A stretch of DNA of 64,000 nt from Smittia aterrima (GCA_033063855.1 CP093830.1:1860854-1924853), one strand, 5' to 3'; shown: positions 23,628-36,300, counted from the stretch's first letter. Notes: generated by a model from the letters alone, not told the origin. Numbers and translations are program-made.

Positions 23628-25776
23628 ATGGAGAGCGAAAAGGAAATTCGACCAAAGGAAGAAAGTAAGTTTAAGGAGAAGTCTTACGCTAATTGTTGTT
23701 GAACTTTAAATTTTAAATTTTATTGGTAAAAGGTTCTTCACATGAATTGGCTGATTTTGAAACAGCAATTGAATCGACTGGTTACGGAAAGTTCAATTAT
23801 TTGCTGATGTTAATTGCAATGCCGTGCATCTTTACCAGTTTCTCCTCAACCACGTCAATGTCGCTAATCCTTCCGAGTGCTGAATGTGATTTGAATCTTT
23901 CGTTGATTGACAAAGGAACACTCAACGCAGTCACTTACGGAGGTTTGATGGGAATCTCTAATACTCGAGAGAGTGTTCCAAGAAACTTTTTATTTCAGGA
24001 ATGATTAGCTCTGCCTTCTTCTGGGGTTTTATTAGTGATGTGTGGGGAAGGAAAAAACTTCTTGTTTGCGGTTATCTTTTGGATGGATTCTTCAATATTC
24101 TGTGCGCATTCAGTCAAAACTTTCTGACCCTTTCAATATTCAAATTTATTTCCGGCTTCATGTGAGCATAAATATTTTATCAAGGGAACAAACTTTTATT
24201 TAAATTTTCTCAGAATTTGTGGACCTTTTGCTATTCTGATGTCATATTTATCAGAGCTTCATGGACTCAAATATAGATCACGAGTGATGCTGTCGCTTGG
24301 AATCTTCTTCAGCATGGCCAGCCTCATTCTTCCACTCATAGCTTTGTTGATAATTCCAAATGATTCTCTGAACTTTCAAATCATTCCGAACGTGCTAGGT
24401 AATAACTTTAACTCTTCTTCTCTGATTGTCATCTTTTGAAAAGCGAACAATTTCAGAACTTCACACATGGCAAACATTTCTCCTCGTTTGTTCATTGTCG
24501 AGTATAATAAGCGGATTGAGCGTTTGCTTCTTTCTTCCTGAGAGTCCGAAATTTCTTATGTCGCGAGGGCTAAATGAATCAGCTCTAAAAGTTTTTGTAA
24601 GAATTCACAGAATGAACTATGGATCAAAAGTGGAATATCCAGTGAGTTTACTTTTATTTAAAAATTTCTGAATCTTTTAATTCGTTTCATTAAATTAACC
24701 AAGATCAAGTCATTGGCGGTTGAGAAGGAAAGTCAAATTAAAAGTGGAGAAAGCTTCTCCAATGGAAAATCGTTATCAAAATTATGGAGTACGATTTGTG
24801 GTGGATTCACGCAAATGTCAGTGATGTTTGAGAAACCTCACTTGAAAAATGCGTGCCTCGTTTACTCAATTCAATTCTGTATTCTCTTTGGGTGAGTTAT
24901 TAAGATTTATTCTTGAGGATTCCAATTGAATCTTTCTTTCGATAGACTAAATACATTTCGTCTTTGGATTGTTCAGCTTTTTGCAATCATCGATGAATTT
25001 GAGAGAGAATTTAGTCTTGACGGATCATCAGTTGATGCAAATTTGTGTACGATGATCGATTTTAAAGTCAACAAAACGAATCACATGATTCTTGATATTC
25101 CGGAAAATTCTGACATCATTTGCGAGCCGGTGAGAAAATTTGTTTTAAAAGGAAAATTGAAATTCTGATTATAAATTATTTTTTATATTCCAGAATTTAA
25201 ATAGCAGCATGTTCTTCAATTCAATCATAATTAGTCTCATTCAGTTATCCTTATTTTTTGTTGCGAGTTCAGTAATCAATTCTGTTGGTAACAGAATCAT
25301 TTTGGGTATGAAAAATAAGAAAAACTTATTTTCTGATTCGAGAATGCTTTGAAAGCTTAAAACTTTTCCCTTTTCAGTTTCAAGTCTCCTGATTTCTGGT
25401 TCATGTGGAATCGCATTATATTGGGCTGGAAATGCCATAACAACACTTTTGTTATCAGCTGGATACATTTCAGTTGCAGAAATCGCTGCGACGACACTCA
25501 TAGCTTCTGTAGTCTCGATATTCCCAACGTCGACTAGGACAATGAATGTTTCGCTTGCTATGATGTTTGGGCGGACAGGAGCGATAATTGGAAATTTACT
25601 TTTTCCATTTCTAATGGCGAAAGGTTGTTTTCCACCTTTCTTGATGATCGGAGCTTCGCTTATTGGTAAATCGATAACGTTGCCTTTAAGTTTTAGTTAC
25701 AAATAATTCAATCATTTCAGTTTGCAGTTTCATTTGTCTCCTCGTGCCCAAAACAACTAAGAAAGCGCTGCAATAA
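23628..25776 (+). CDS. SV2-like major facilitator superfamily transporter
   Basis: Ten coding exons: 23628-23664, 23733-23942, 23999-24161, 24214-24398, 24457-24641, 24704-24891, 24946-25129, 25194-25305, 25378-25665 and 25721-25776, 535 residues. The N-terminus has the conserved SV2-like start DFETAIESTGYGKFNYLL, followed by ILPSAECDL in the first extracellular loop. Next comes the MFS loop 2-3 signature SDVWGRKKL, then FLPESPKFL between helices 6 and 7, and FGRTGAIIGN near helix 11. About twelve hydrophobic segments fit the fold. Insect SV2-like proteins are expanded organic-solute transporters; the substrate cannot be read from the sequence. The extracellular loop between helices 7 and 8 is rich in Asp/Asn with two cysteines, as usual. 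The 3' end converges on MED7 with only 106 bases between stop codons. Confidence 0.85.
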
Positions 25777-25882
25777 TTTATCAAACATACTTGCAATAAA
25801 AAAATCTGCTCAGATTTTCAATTTTTAAATTATTATTTTTATTAGAAAATTCCTTAGATTGTGAGCACTTTTCAAAATAATA

Positions 25883-26656
25883 TTAGAATGGGATTTCATC
25901 AGCAATTTCACACATTAACCGATCGCAAGGATCAACTGAGTCAATATTAATGGCTTCAGAGTTCTCTTTGCTGTATGAATCGATTTCCATCAGTGGAAGA
26001 TTTGGCTCATCAAGAGGAAAAAGATTCGTGAATGCAGTGTTTGCGATATCCCGTACTTTCTCTAAATGATAATTGAATCTTTTAGCTGTTTCAATGCGTT
26101 GTCTTTTTTGAAGCTCGAGGATGACTCGTAAAGTTTCTCTTGCCTGATGTGGTCGGTACTAAAAGAAAATGAGAAGATTAGAAAATTAATAAACAAGAAT
26201 AAAGACTAAGAGACAAACCTCGTTAAGCAAATGATGAATATGAACGAATAACAGAGTGAGGTCATCAATTTTTTCTGTTCTTCGGGGAGACTCGGGAGCT
26301 TGAATAAGAATATCGATGAGATCCAGGAAGTTAACAAGCAGCGAATGATTCAGTTTCTTCAACTCCTTCTTTCTATCAAAGTGCTGCGGGTAAAGTCTCT
26401 TGATCTGTTGACTTTCCAAAGGCCTGATAATGGTATCGTCATTTGCGAAGTTATTGCTAAAAGAGGAAAATCATTATTAATTGTTGTTTTGTAATTTCGC
26501 AATGTTTTTATACCCAAACATAGAATAATTTTCTATTAAATGTGCTGAAGGAGGCTTTGGCGTATATCCTTTTGAAACATTTTCGTTCGTGAATAGTTTA
26601 ATGTAGTGAGCCGGTGGGAGCGGAAACGAACTAATTACTTGAGGTACTTCAGACAT
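25883..26656 (-). CDS. MED7: Mediator complex subunit 7
   Basis: Three exons: 26656-26514, 26456-26219 and 26158-25883, 218 residues. MED7 is a core subunit of the Mediator middle module, where it pairs with MED21 and links transcription factors to RNA polymerase II in the nucleus. The N-terminal block PPAHYIKLFTNEN and the following TPKPP match the family. The region HFDRKKELKKLNHSLLVNFL and the conserved HIHHLLNEYRPHQARETLR are diagnostic. The helical C-terminal part keeps the KRQRIETAKRF segment. The length is close to that of the human protein. The start is the first ATG, and the gene shares a divergent promoter with Rab6. Confidence 0.95.
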
Positions 26657-27022
26657 TTTTAGAAAATTTAAGTTTAAGTTTTTCGCCAAACTATTTAATC
26701 AGATTCAATTAAATTTGATTTTTCCTCGTGAGTTCACTTCTGCTTTCTTCGAATTATTGTTTATTTTGATTTCACGAGTTCCGCACGAATTTATTTACTC
26801 AATTTAATTTCGGAAAGCTAATTTTTGTTGATGTGAAATTTCTAGCGTGAAATCTGTGAAACTCAGATATCATCCTCGTGAGCAATCCGCGAAGCTTATT
26901 CTTTGGTTTCTTGAAAACGTTTTCAAAAATTAACTTGACCGACCCATAGAAAAATCGCTTTGTTGTGAGACAATTGTGGACTTTAATTAAACTTTAAGTG
27001 ATAGAACAGGAGCGATACAACA
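26657..27022. promoter_or_regulatory. Divergent promoter region of MED7 and Rab6
   Basis: 366 bases separate the two start codons on opposite strands. The region holds both 5' untranslated leaders and must hold at least the core promoters. No TATA box stands out, consistent with two housekeeping genes. Confidence 0.6.
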
Positions 27023-28614
27023 ATGTCGTCATCTGAGAATTTCGGAAACCCGCTGCGGAAGTTTAAACTCGTCTTCTTGGGCGAACAAAGTGGTAAAGAA
27101 TCGCAAATTGTGAAAATTTACAGTTATCGTCACAAATGAGAAGATCCCCAATAGAAAAACCATCGAATCTTGTGCAATCGCAGTTTCCAATCATTTAAAA
27201 CTTCATCCCCTTTCATAAAAGTGCTCGGTTCATTGAATTTTTGCAACTTTATAAAAACTGATGACGAAAACACCAAAGTGAGAGAGTGAGATGGAATCAG
27301 ACGGAAAGAGAGAGCAATAGACGACGAATAAGAAGCTTAATTTTAGTGGGCTGATGATGGCATAAAAACTAATGAAGTCAGCATCTGATCAATGAATCAC
27401 TCGTTATGCCTCTCCCTCTTGAGAATACCTCATCAACCCTTTCCGACTAAAGTCATTGAAAATTTACGATTTCTCTTCTATGATGAGACTGCGATTCACT
27501 GTCAGGTTCAATGAATCTTTCAAACAATGAAGTTTCTCACGAAAATTCCCGTTTTTGTTAATCATCGTTTAATCAAGTTTCGCTTTTCTTCTAGTTGGGA
27601 AAACATCTCTTATCACACGATTCATGTACGATAGCTTCGATAACACGTATCAGGTGAGTCACTGTTATTTACATTTAAGACAAGCCCTGTTAGTAAACGT
27701 AAAGCTCGGCCTTCAATTTAATTTGTTACTGCGACAATAAATTCCTTGAACTAAAAATGGATTTTTTTTCCTTCTTTCAGGCGACCATAGGCATCGATTT
27801 CCTTTCAAAAACTATGTATCTAGAGGATCGCACGGTTAGACTTCAGTTGTGGGTAAGTTGTCTCAAATATCCTTGCAAAAACCTTTTTATTTATTTTGTT
27901 TTAAATCCTTAAGGACACCGCGGGCCAAGAACGATTCAGATCCCTCATTCCTTCATACATTAGGGATTCAACTGTTGCTGTTGTCGTTTATGATATCACC
28001 AGTAAGTCGAAGCTCAATTCTCTCTCTACCCAACTCTAAATAACGAATTTTTTAGATGCCAACTCATTCCATCAAACATCAAAATGGATTGACGACGTTC
28101 GAACAGAGCGAGGCAGCGATGTTATAATCATGTTGGTTGGTAATAAAACTGATTTGTCGGATAAGCGTCAAGTGTCAACGGAAGAAGGCGAAAGGAAAGC
28201 TAAAGAGCTGAATGTGATGTTCATCGAGACGAGTGCTAAAGCTGGTTACAATGTGAAACAGGTGAGTCTCTGAATGGTGAACATTGCCGAACTGAATATT
28301 AAAATATTATGCAAATTTTAGCTCTTCCGACGTGTTGCCGCTGCTCTCCCTGGAATGGATTCAACAGAGAACAAGCCACCAGAGGACAGTAAGTACTTTG
28401 TTTCAGTTAACATTTTTTCCTTTCTTCACTCGTGCTTGCTGCTTAACTTTCATAGAGCTTTCGTTTTCGTTCTGCATTTAGATTTTAAGTTTATTCTGAA
28501 TGTTTGATTAATTTTTTTACGTTTTCATTTTTGTTAATTTCAAAAGTGCAAGAAGTCGTCCTGAAAGAAGCGCCCAACGAGACAAAGGATCCTGAAGGAG
28601 GCTGTGCATGCTGA
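27023..28614 (+). CDS. Rab6: Rab6 small GTPase
   Basis: Seven coding exons: 27023-27092, 27595-27653, 27781-27852, 27914-28001, 28056-28261, 28322-28388 and 28547-28614, 209 residues. Rab6 is a Golgi GTPase controlling retrograde and secretory transport. All nucleotide-binding motifs are visible: the P loop GEQSVGKTS, switch I ATIGIDF, WDTAGQERF, GNKTDL and ETSAKAG. The C-terminus ends EGGCAC, a CXC double-geranylgeranylation site. Sequence is nearly identical to other insect Rab6 proteins, including the tail KEAPNETKDPEGG. The first intron splits the P loop after the serine codon. A second possible last exon follows (see the entry at 29150). Confidence 0.97.
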
Positions 28615-29149
28615 AAATTTTGATTTACCATTTTCAGTTTGTCTGTGTTTGATCGTTACTATATCATTTATTAATTTTTTGAAGGAACTATCAAGTTCAT
28701 CAATAGAAGAAAAACTTTTTAGAACTTTTACTTCTATTTTAAATCGAGAATCAAGAACTTAAAACTAACTCAAGTTGCGATTGCGTCAATCAGCAGTCGA
28801 TTTAAAAAGTATTTATTTTGAAATGAAACCTGAATGATAAAATTTTAAGTCGAATGGACGTCAGAGCTAAAAAAAGTTTCGTTTACTGCAATAAACACTT
28901 CATTCAAGGCTTTGATGATATTAAGTGTAAATATTTTATAGAAAGCGACGAAGCAAGGAAATTAATATTTATCAATTTTTCAAAACATAGCAACGAGTTT
29001 AATTCGTCTCTGCTTTAAAATTTAATTTTTTTTATCTTCGAAAGAGCTTTTGCAGTGCATGCTTCTTAAAGTTTGTTATCAACTTCTTTTATGTATTAGA
29101 TTCTCTATCTCACAATGACATTGTCCTGATTACGCTTGAAAATTTACAG

Positions 29150-29214
29150 CTGTTGACTTGCAAACTCAACCATCCAACGATCAACAAGATTCTGAAGGCG
29201 GCTGTATGTGTTAA
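29150..29214 (+). CDS. Rab6: Candidate alternative last coding exon of Rab6
   Basis: This 65-base open segment follows a clear acceptor (AATTTACAG). If joined to the exon ending at 28388 it stays in frame and replaces the last 22 codons. It encodes a variable tail (TVDLQTQPSNDQQ) and ends DSEGGCMC, again a CXC prenylation signal. It lies 535 bases after the normal stop. The combination of acceptor, correct phase, EGGC motif and stop codon is hard to explain by chance. No transcript evidence is available here. Confidence 0.75.
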
Positions 29215-30466
29215 TTATCATTAATCGAAACGGTTGAGTAACATTGTCATGATGGGTAGAAATGATAAAAAGCTAATTTCAAGCTAAACACTGCGAATCA
29301 AGATGTCAAATCAATATGATTTTAAACTTAGCATTTTTCTATGAGCTCGATGAATTTTTTTATAAGTCAAAGTTTGTTGATTGCAAAAGATAAAATAATT
29401 GCTAAACTAACCGTTTCACAAGTGAAATTTTTATAAGAAGAATCATAAAAGGCTTTCAACCAACCAACGTGTTTAGAATTGACAATTTAGTGAGAGAATG
29501 ACAAGAAACCAGATTCCTAACACAAGCAAACTTATCGTGCAACTTAATCTTCTAAAATAACAAAAAAAAAATGAGAAAGTTTTCTTACGATGGCGAATGG
29601 TTCTGATGAATGAAACCGCATTCCAAGACGACGAATAGATTTCGAGAGTTTTTCGTTTTTCTAAGCAAAGCCTCATCAAAAATCATTAAACGAATGATCA
29701 ATAAGTACTAGAAATTAGTTAAAAACTTGAGAATAACCAAACATCAGAAAGAAAAGATTAAATAAATAAAAGGATTGACTTAATACAATTGCCGAGATTT
29801 TCATTTTCATAAAAACATTAAAACAATTTGTGTATCGCATCAAAACTGTTCAAACTGAATCAAACTTGACAGGAATAAGATTTCATTTAAAATAATTTAA
29901 AATAAAAGCTTTAAATCTGATCGAAGAACTTTTTTGTTTTTCCTTTTCAAAACTTTTCAGGAGGAAAAACAAAACATTTGAAAATATTTGCTTTCCTAAA
30001 AAAAAAAACTTTCAGAATTCATTGAGCTTACCTTTCAACGAAACGACGAGAGTGAGAAATATTTAATTGGATTGTACAATAACAACGAAGACAAGCTTCG
30101 AGATCACTTTTCCAATTCGCAAAGGTCTGCTAACTAATGAGTGCGTAAGCTTTGTGATGCTGAAGCTTTATTTGATATCAAGCTCATTCTGATAATTCTA
30201 TTTCTGACCAGCTTCAACTGTCTTTAAGTAAGTGTAGGTAAGTTTATTGAGACAATATTTCGTAATGGAAAATACCTCACGCAAAGATGATTGACTTGAA
30301 ATACAAACAAATAAAACGTAAAGTAAAACAATTAGAACAATTGACACCTTTCGTAGATTCTCTCTCTTGTGCCACTCAGAGTTTAAATGCATTAGCCAGG
30401 ATTTAAAATAAAGAATTTGAAGTTTCTCGAATCAGTCTTGATTCTTCTTTCGAGTTGTTCAGCAGA
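29215..30466. other. Intergenic region
   Basis: About 1.25 kb of AT-rich DNA after the second Rab6 terminal exon. It probably holds the 3' untranslated region of the long transcript and the promoter of the DM4/12 gene. I recognise no coding exon. Confidence 0.5.
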
Positions 30467-31562
30467 ATGGAGCTAGAAATATTTTTTCTTTTGCTATTTA
30501 CCGTTTTAGATGTTAACGCTTATTCACGGAATCAGGATATCCACTCAAGAGCTAAGCGATTTGGAGTTTTCAACAGGTTCAATCAATCTATCTTTATTTT
30601 TTTCGCTTGAAACGTGTAATAAAAATAAATTATTTTAGAGGAGGAGCGACGCGTGCTCGCCTTAGTGAGTTAACCAAAGATTTTTTCACATTTTTCTCGA
30701 AAGTCAATGAATTTAATTTTAGTCATGGGCTTTGGTTTCCCCCTCGAGCTTGAAAATGAAGGTAGGATAAAAATAAGATGAGTTACAGATATTCAAGTTC
30801 TGCTTTATTTAATGGCCTCATTTAGCCATCACTATGGGAATGGTGACTGCCGCGTATTATCAACTCCCTTATAACATAAGTCAATACAAACCAAATTACT
30901 TCCCTGGATTGATTCCGGGATACGTTCCATCGAATTTCTTTGTGAACAATGATTTCGGACGTTTCAAACGTGAGATTAGAATTGATGAGTTGACAGGACA
31001 AAAATACGAAAGCTATGAAGGAGAACTTGAAGAAATCGGCAACGAAGCTTTAAATAATGTGTCAGCAAAGGATTTTCCGGAGAGTTCGTTTGATGACGAA
31101 TTTATCGCAGACGGAAAGAACCCACAGCTTCACAGCTTTCCGCAGCCAAATGAAGAACAACTTTATGACACAAGCGGCTCACGATGGCTTCTCTACGATG
31201 GCATTGGAAAGCTTCTCAACAGTAAAGGCTTAGTTGGCCGTCCGTGCGTCTTAAGAGCGATTTGTGATGCAGCTCAATCGCAATTCACGCATCACACAGG
31301 GCTGGTGGGAGAGCTTCTGCACATTATTTTTTCGTGAGTTGATCGAAGAAGCTTTAGAAAATCTCTCTTAAATATTTATTTTTCTTACAGACCATCGACA
31401 TCCTCCGATCCAATCGTGAAACGAGATCATCACGATTACATAAAAGCTGAAAGTCTTGGATTAGCTGACGAACCGTGCAACCAAATATTTCACGAATGCA
31501 AAGATTCGCTCTTAGATATTTTTTCTCGTGTCCAGGGAGGCGAACTTTTCAATTTCAATTGA
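30467..31562 (+). CDS. DM4/12-domain secreted protein
   Basis: Five exons: 30467-30576, 30639-30664, 30723-30761, 30826-31333 and 31391-31562, 284 residues. A signal peptide covers about residues 1-18. The N-terminal part carries the family features RAKRFGVFN, RGGATRARL, MGFGFPLEL and ITMGMVTAAYYQLPYN, with exon 2 only 26 bases long. The C-terminal DM4/12 domain has the conserved GRPCVLRAICDAAQ and ends with the paired cysteines in EPCNQIFHECKDSL. DM4/12 proteins are an insect-expanded family of secreted or membrane-tethered proteins of unknown function. The acidic middle part (EGELEEIGNEA) is not conserved. I cannot assign a specific ortholog. Confidence 0.87.
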
Positions 31563-32986
31563 CGTAGCTGTGAAAATCTCGCGGCGTTTTTGAAGTTATT
31601 GTTGGACCAAACACTTTGATTAGCATCTGATTCGTTCTCTGAGACTTCATCAATTAGTACAAATTTGGGTCTCAACTCATGAACTATTTTCTAACTTTCT
31701 ATCGAATTAAAGTTTAATTTTCAAAAGCAAAACCACAAAATCTTTACATCAAAATCATATTTTATTTTATTTTCTAATTTTCCTTCCATTTCTGTTAGAT
31801 TTATTCTCGAGAGAACTACAAATGTGATTGTTTTGAAATGCCACAGGAAAAAAATATAATGCGATTGAGAGTGTCATTGCTCTCTTAGATACTTTGCGGT
31901 TGCATCGAGCCCTTTTGTTCCGTAATCAAATTAGTCTGATAGATTAAACAAATCAAATCGATTTACTTTTCATCGATCGTTGAAAATATTTTTTAGAATG
32001 AGTCTTAACTCATTTACAGGACAACATTTACTTCATTTTCTTTTAATCTCCTTACACATTTTTTTTTCATTAATAGGTTTGAATATTTATCTAACTGTTG
32101 ACGACAATTCACACTTCCATTTAAACGGGAACGTCTGCGAAAGTTTGTCGCTTAGATTCCTCAAATATTTGTTGATTACAATAGATGCTTAAAGTTTTTG
32201 GGGAAGATGAATTGTTCGTTCGATTATGCGCCATGCGAAGACGAATCGGGGATTCTTACACGAAATAAATGCCACATCAAAAGATAAGAATCATCGGCCT
32301 TTTCTCTTCTTCTTCGTCGATGTTTACAAGTAAACAAACATGTCAACAATCTCTCAGTTCGTCGAGGCTTTAACATGCTTTAATATTTTTTTTTTCAGTA
32401 GAAAAGTTTACAAAATTCGTTCAAAAGGCTTAAAGCTTTCTCAGTTCATTTCTGAATGAAACCTCAACATTTTGTTTTGTCTTCTGTTGAAATTTAAATT
32501 CTGATGTTCAGCAACTACTTTTGAATAAAATCAAGAATTTATTTCAAGAGAGCTTTCGTCATGATGTTGTCAAGGCTTGAGGATTCTGATTGAAGAGGTC
32601 GATTTTGAGTCCTGATACATTGACATCATCAATTAGCGAAGCTAAGCAACGTAACTCAATTAGCTAATTGATCACTAAGACAAAACGAAAGGTTATGGTT
32701 CAATGTTTCCCTTTAAGTTTCCAATTTTTCTTCTCCACACGTTTCGTAGATAATATTTTGCATTTAAAAGATCGATAAACTTCTCATTTTATTTAACAGA
32801 GTCAAGCGACATTTATTTGGAAAATTTTACTATTGTACGCGACTTGTGCAGTTTCTTTCTTTTTTTCTTTTGCGTGATTGATTCGTTTTTCATTTCTTTG
32901 TGCAATCTAACAATGAATGACAAAGGCTCTTCATCTTCAAAACTACGAGGATGACAAGGGAAACAACAAAAATGAAGGAGAATTTT

Positions 32987-33030
32987 GACTCCCTGCAGTC
33001 TTTTTAATAGATTTCAAGCTGGCAGGAGTC
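32987..33030. repeat. Imperfect inverted repeat (hairpin 1)
   Basis: The arms GACTCCCTGCAG (32987-32998) and CTGGCAGGAGTC (33019-33030) can pair over about eleven base pairs with two single-base bulges around a 20-base loop. It is immediately followed by a second hairpin. It could be a structure in the kurtz 3' untranslated region. Confidence 0.5.
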
Positions 33031-33034
33031 ACGT

Positions 33035-33063
33035 CCTTGCAGGGAAACAAATTTCCCTGAAGG
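33035..33063. repeat. Inverted repeat (hairpin 2)
   Basis: The core arms CAGGGAAA and TTTCCCTG are perfect around the loop CAAA. The stem extends to twelve base pairs through CCTT/AAGG with one bulged G. This is a compact and stable stem-loop on either strand. Confidence 0.65.
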
Positions 33064-33355
33064 AAACTTTGAAAGTTGATTGGTTAAAGAATATCTAATA
33101 CTTTAAATACTCAGTAGATGAGTCTTTACGTCTCAACAACGTTATTCAAAATTAGAAATTAGGTAAAAATAATTTCCACGTTTAATTTGATTTTTGGTTT
33201 GATTTCCAAAGAAACCACTGTCAACGTGGAGACAGCGAAAGATAATCCTCGAGACAATTTCAGTTCCAATCAAGCGCTGACGTCTACTTTACGATTTTGT
33301 GTAAGGTGCAAGAGAAGGAGCGGGACGTGACGATTTGATGATTGTAACGCTTTGT

Positions 33356-36300
33356 TTACGCGTCTGTTTCGCCGCCTTTAAGTCGCAAGCGTGCAAAGTC
33401 TTCGAAGATTATGTCGTCGTCGTGAGTGTCATCGCTAGAGGGAGAAAAAAAGACAAAACACATGAAGCAAAGCCAAGGATAATATCTGCGGGTAAGTGGC
33501 GCTTGAACATTAAACAATGTGAATAGATAAAAAAGAGAAGATCAAAGATTTTCTAGATGAATTTTTTTGTAACTGACCCATCCAGTTGAATCAAGTTAGG
33601 CGCATCATCCTTCGCTAAAGTTGACGAGTTGTTTGCTGAATGACTATCGCCAATGTTACTATTTCTGATTGCATTGTTCGGTGAACTGTTATCAATGATT
33701 ATCATGTTGTCATCGATATCATCCGGCTTTGGATGCATAAGAATGAAAGGTAGCTCGGCAACGAGGTCTCTAACGAAATCAAAAACAACTTTATTGTAAT
33801 TCTCTAGGCATAGATTAAAAAGAATGAACTCACCCGCCTAACGGCGTTATGCATAATTTGACCTTCACTTTGTATTGCACAATAATTCCCAGATTCTCCC
33901 GCTGGGACGGATCAGCGATTCTAGAGAAGTTTGAGATAATTGGCATTTATTAGAATTCGCATACACGAAGCAACGAAAACTTTTCTGTTAGGAAATCATG
34001 ATGAGTTTATCAATATAATGAGTTAACAAGAACGAACAATACAAGAAGTCTTACAGTTGATTACAGAGAAGGTACAGGACAGTGGAGGGAGAAGTTTCTT
34101 GCAAATATTCTGAATAGACTTTTACAAATAATCCTCATGCAACTTTTTTTTCCGCTAAAATAAGCTTTCAAACCTCAGACTCACAAGAGTTGATCTAATC
34201 AATGAGAACTTTTTTGTGTGAAGCAGGAAAATTAAGGAAGGACAGTTTATAGAAATTTCGAGGAGTGCTGAGAACACGCTTAGTGTTGGGTTGTAGTCTT
34301 TACCTAATTTTACCATCGAATTGATACCGAGACCTTTAGGCAATAACATCAAGAGTTAAGTAAACAAAAATATTTTTAGTTATTCACATGGTTAATTAAT
34401 CACTGAACATTCGTAAGCGCTTTTTTGTCGTCGTTGAATCGTTGAAGAAGAATATTAATAAATTCGGTTTAATTACAGAGATCAAAGAATCACCTGTTGT
34501 TTTGATACTGAGGTTTCAAATTGTCGAGCAAATATTTAAATGAATTTGCCGATATTCAAAGAAGAAACAACAACATTACACTTCAAAAAATTGCAAAGAT
34601 CTACTTACAATGTGCTTGATGCTAAATTCGTATCTTCATGCTTCAACTGTCCGTCGAGGGCGAGCCCCCATTTATCTTTATTGTTAGCCAATAAAGGAGT
34701 CAGAGAGAAAACTTTTGAGAGGGTGAAACCTGGTTGAACTTGGCATCCGTCCCTTGATTCATCAAGAAGGATAAGAAAAGAAATGGCGAATAATTTTTCA
34801 CGTTCAGTCGAATCCTTATCGTTGCTTGTCGTGGACAGAGTTGAACAACAACAACAAACTTTCACCGGGACAGTCGAAGCTTCGAGGAGTACTGAATGCA
34901 ATTGACAAGTTTGCATATTCACTAGAGTCTTGAAAGATACTTTTGATGATGAGCATGCAATGCCTGTGACTTGAACTTTGGTTTAAAGGTCTCAGCTTTT
35001 ATAAATGATCGAAGAAAATGAAATTAACTACAAAGTATTTGTTTTAGTTTGTCTACCCCAGAACCAATAAAACCTTGCATGATATCTACAGAGTTAGTCG
35101 AATCTCTTTACGCTCTCTTTATGTTTTTGGCTTACAATGTACTCGAGGCCAAGTTTGTATCTTCGTGCTTTAACTGCCCGTCAAGCGCCAGTCCCCGTTG
35201 GAATTTGTTGTTCTTCAACAATGGCCTTACATTGAAGACTTTGCTCAACGTAAAACCGGGAGCCACGGCATTATCACTGTAGTTCGTAGAACAAATTTGA
35301 TTAAGAGACCATTGCAACTTCAAACCTCACAAAGTTTGAACTCGCATTGGCTAAAAGGAAGACTTTACTCACTCTGATTCGGTCTCAGCAACTGTGCACT
35401 TATATTGTGCCGTGGAGAAGAGACATATATCGGCAAATTGTCTCACTGATATTTTTATTTTCTTCACCGTTTTACTCGAGTTATTCGCAATATGTACATT
35501 GACTGATATGCTCTCGCCGTGGTGATAGAGCTGACATGAATACAAAAAGAAAATTAAATAAATGTTTCCATACCAACGTTTAAAACCTCTTCACCTCCTT
35601 ATCTAAGCTCGCTTCAAGATGAATTTTGTTCGGCTTCAGCATGAACTCTTTACTGACTTCGATTGATGGTTGTTCGCCGAGTTTTGAGGGAGCGTACATA
35701 ATTTTCCTTATTGCCAATCTCACCGAATTCCGCTTGTGTGGCTTATCTTCCGAACACTCTCCAACGAAAGCTTTAAGTTCATAATCAACACCGCAAGGTT
35801 TTCCTGTGTCGCCAGGCGCTGGCTGAAGCGATACAGAGGCGGGGCAATGTGGCGGTACCTCGAAAAAGAATGGATATGCATTTGGTCCTAATTTCTTAAT
35901 CAAGCGTTCTTGGAGTCTCGTCAATGGCCTCTGATCTGTGGCTTCTTTTGGCGAAGGGAAAATCTGTTGACGAAGCCAATTAGTGAACATAAACTCAATT
36001 ACTCTTCCATAATTATATCAAGCGCATTACTTGTTCTGATGCCAAGTACAAGTCTTTCCGGAATGTGAGACCTAGCACGTCCAAATCCTCGCGACCGTAG
36101 CGAAAAGCGGCTAAAACATGACCGAATACTTTTCTGTCCTTAACATAATCCGGATCGATAAGAACAACTCCGTCTGGAATTCAAATTTAATGATGGAAAG
36201 AAATTAGTTTGTTCAGACAGAAGTTCAGTTTTTGAATGGGCGGCTCTTGAAAGCTTTTTAATAAAGAAAAAATCATTTATTTAATAGATTTTTATTACGA

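Larger units (their letters stand above)
31563..33355. other. Convergent intergenic region before kurtz
   Basis: About 1.8 kb between the ends of the DM4/12 gene and kurtz. No coding exon was seen. Two adjacent hairpin-forming segments lie at 32987-33063, about 300 bases beyond the kurtz stop codon. Confidence 0.5.

Noticed and set aside
33541..33578. Kurtz C-terminus ending shortly after the clathrin-box-like motif
   Set aside because: A GT donor after the LDG codons and a downstream exon encoding the conserved AP-2-binding EDFARLRLKG give the expected full arrestin tail. The short form is at most an intron-retention product.
34155..34352. Possible third alternative exon of kurtz in the intron after exon 6b
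   Set aside because: The translated segment does not resemble arrestin exon 6 and has no matching acceptor and donor in the right phases.
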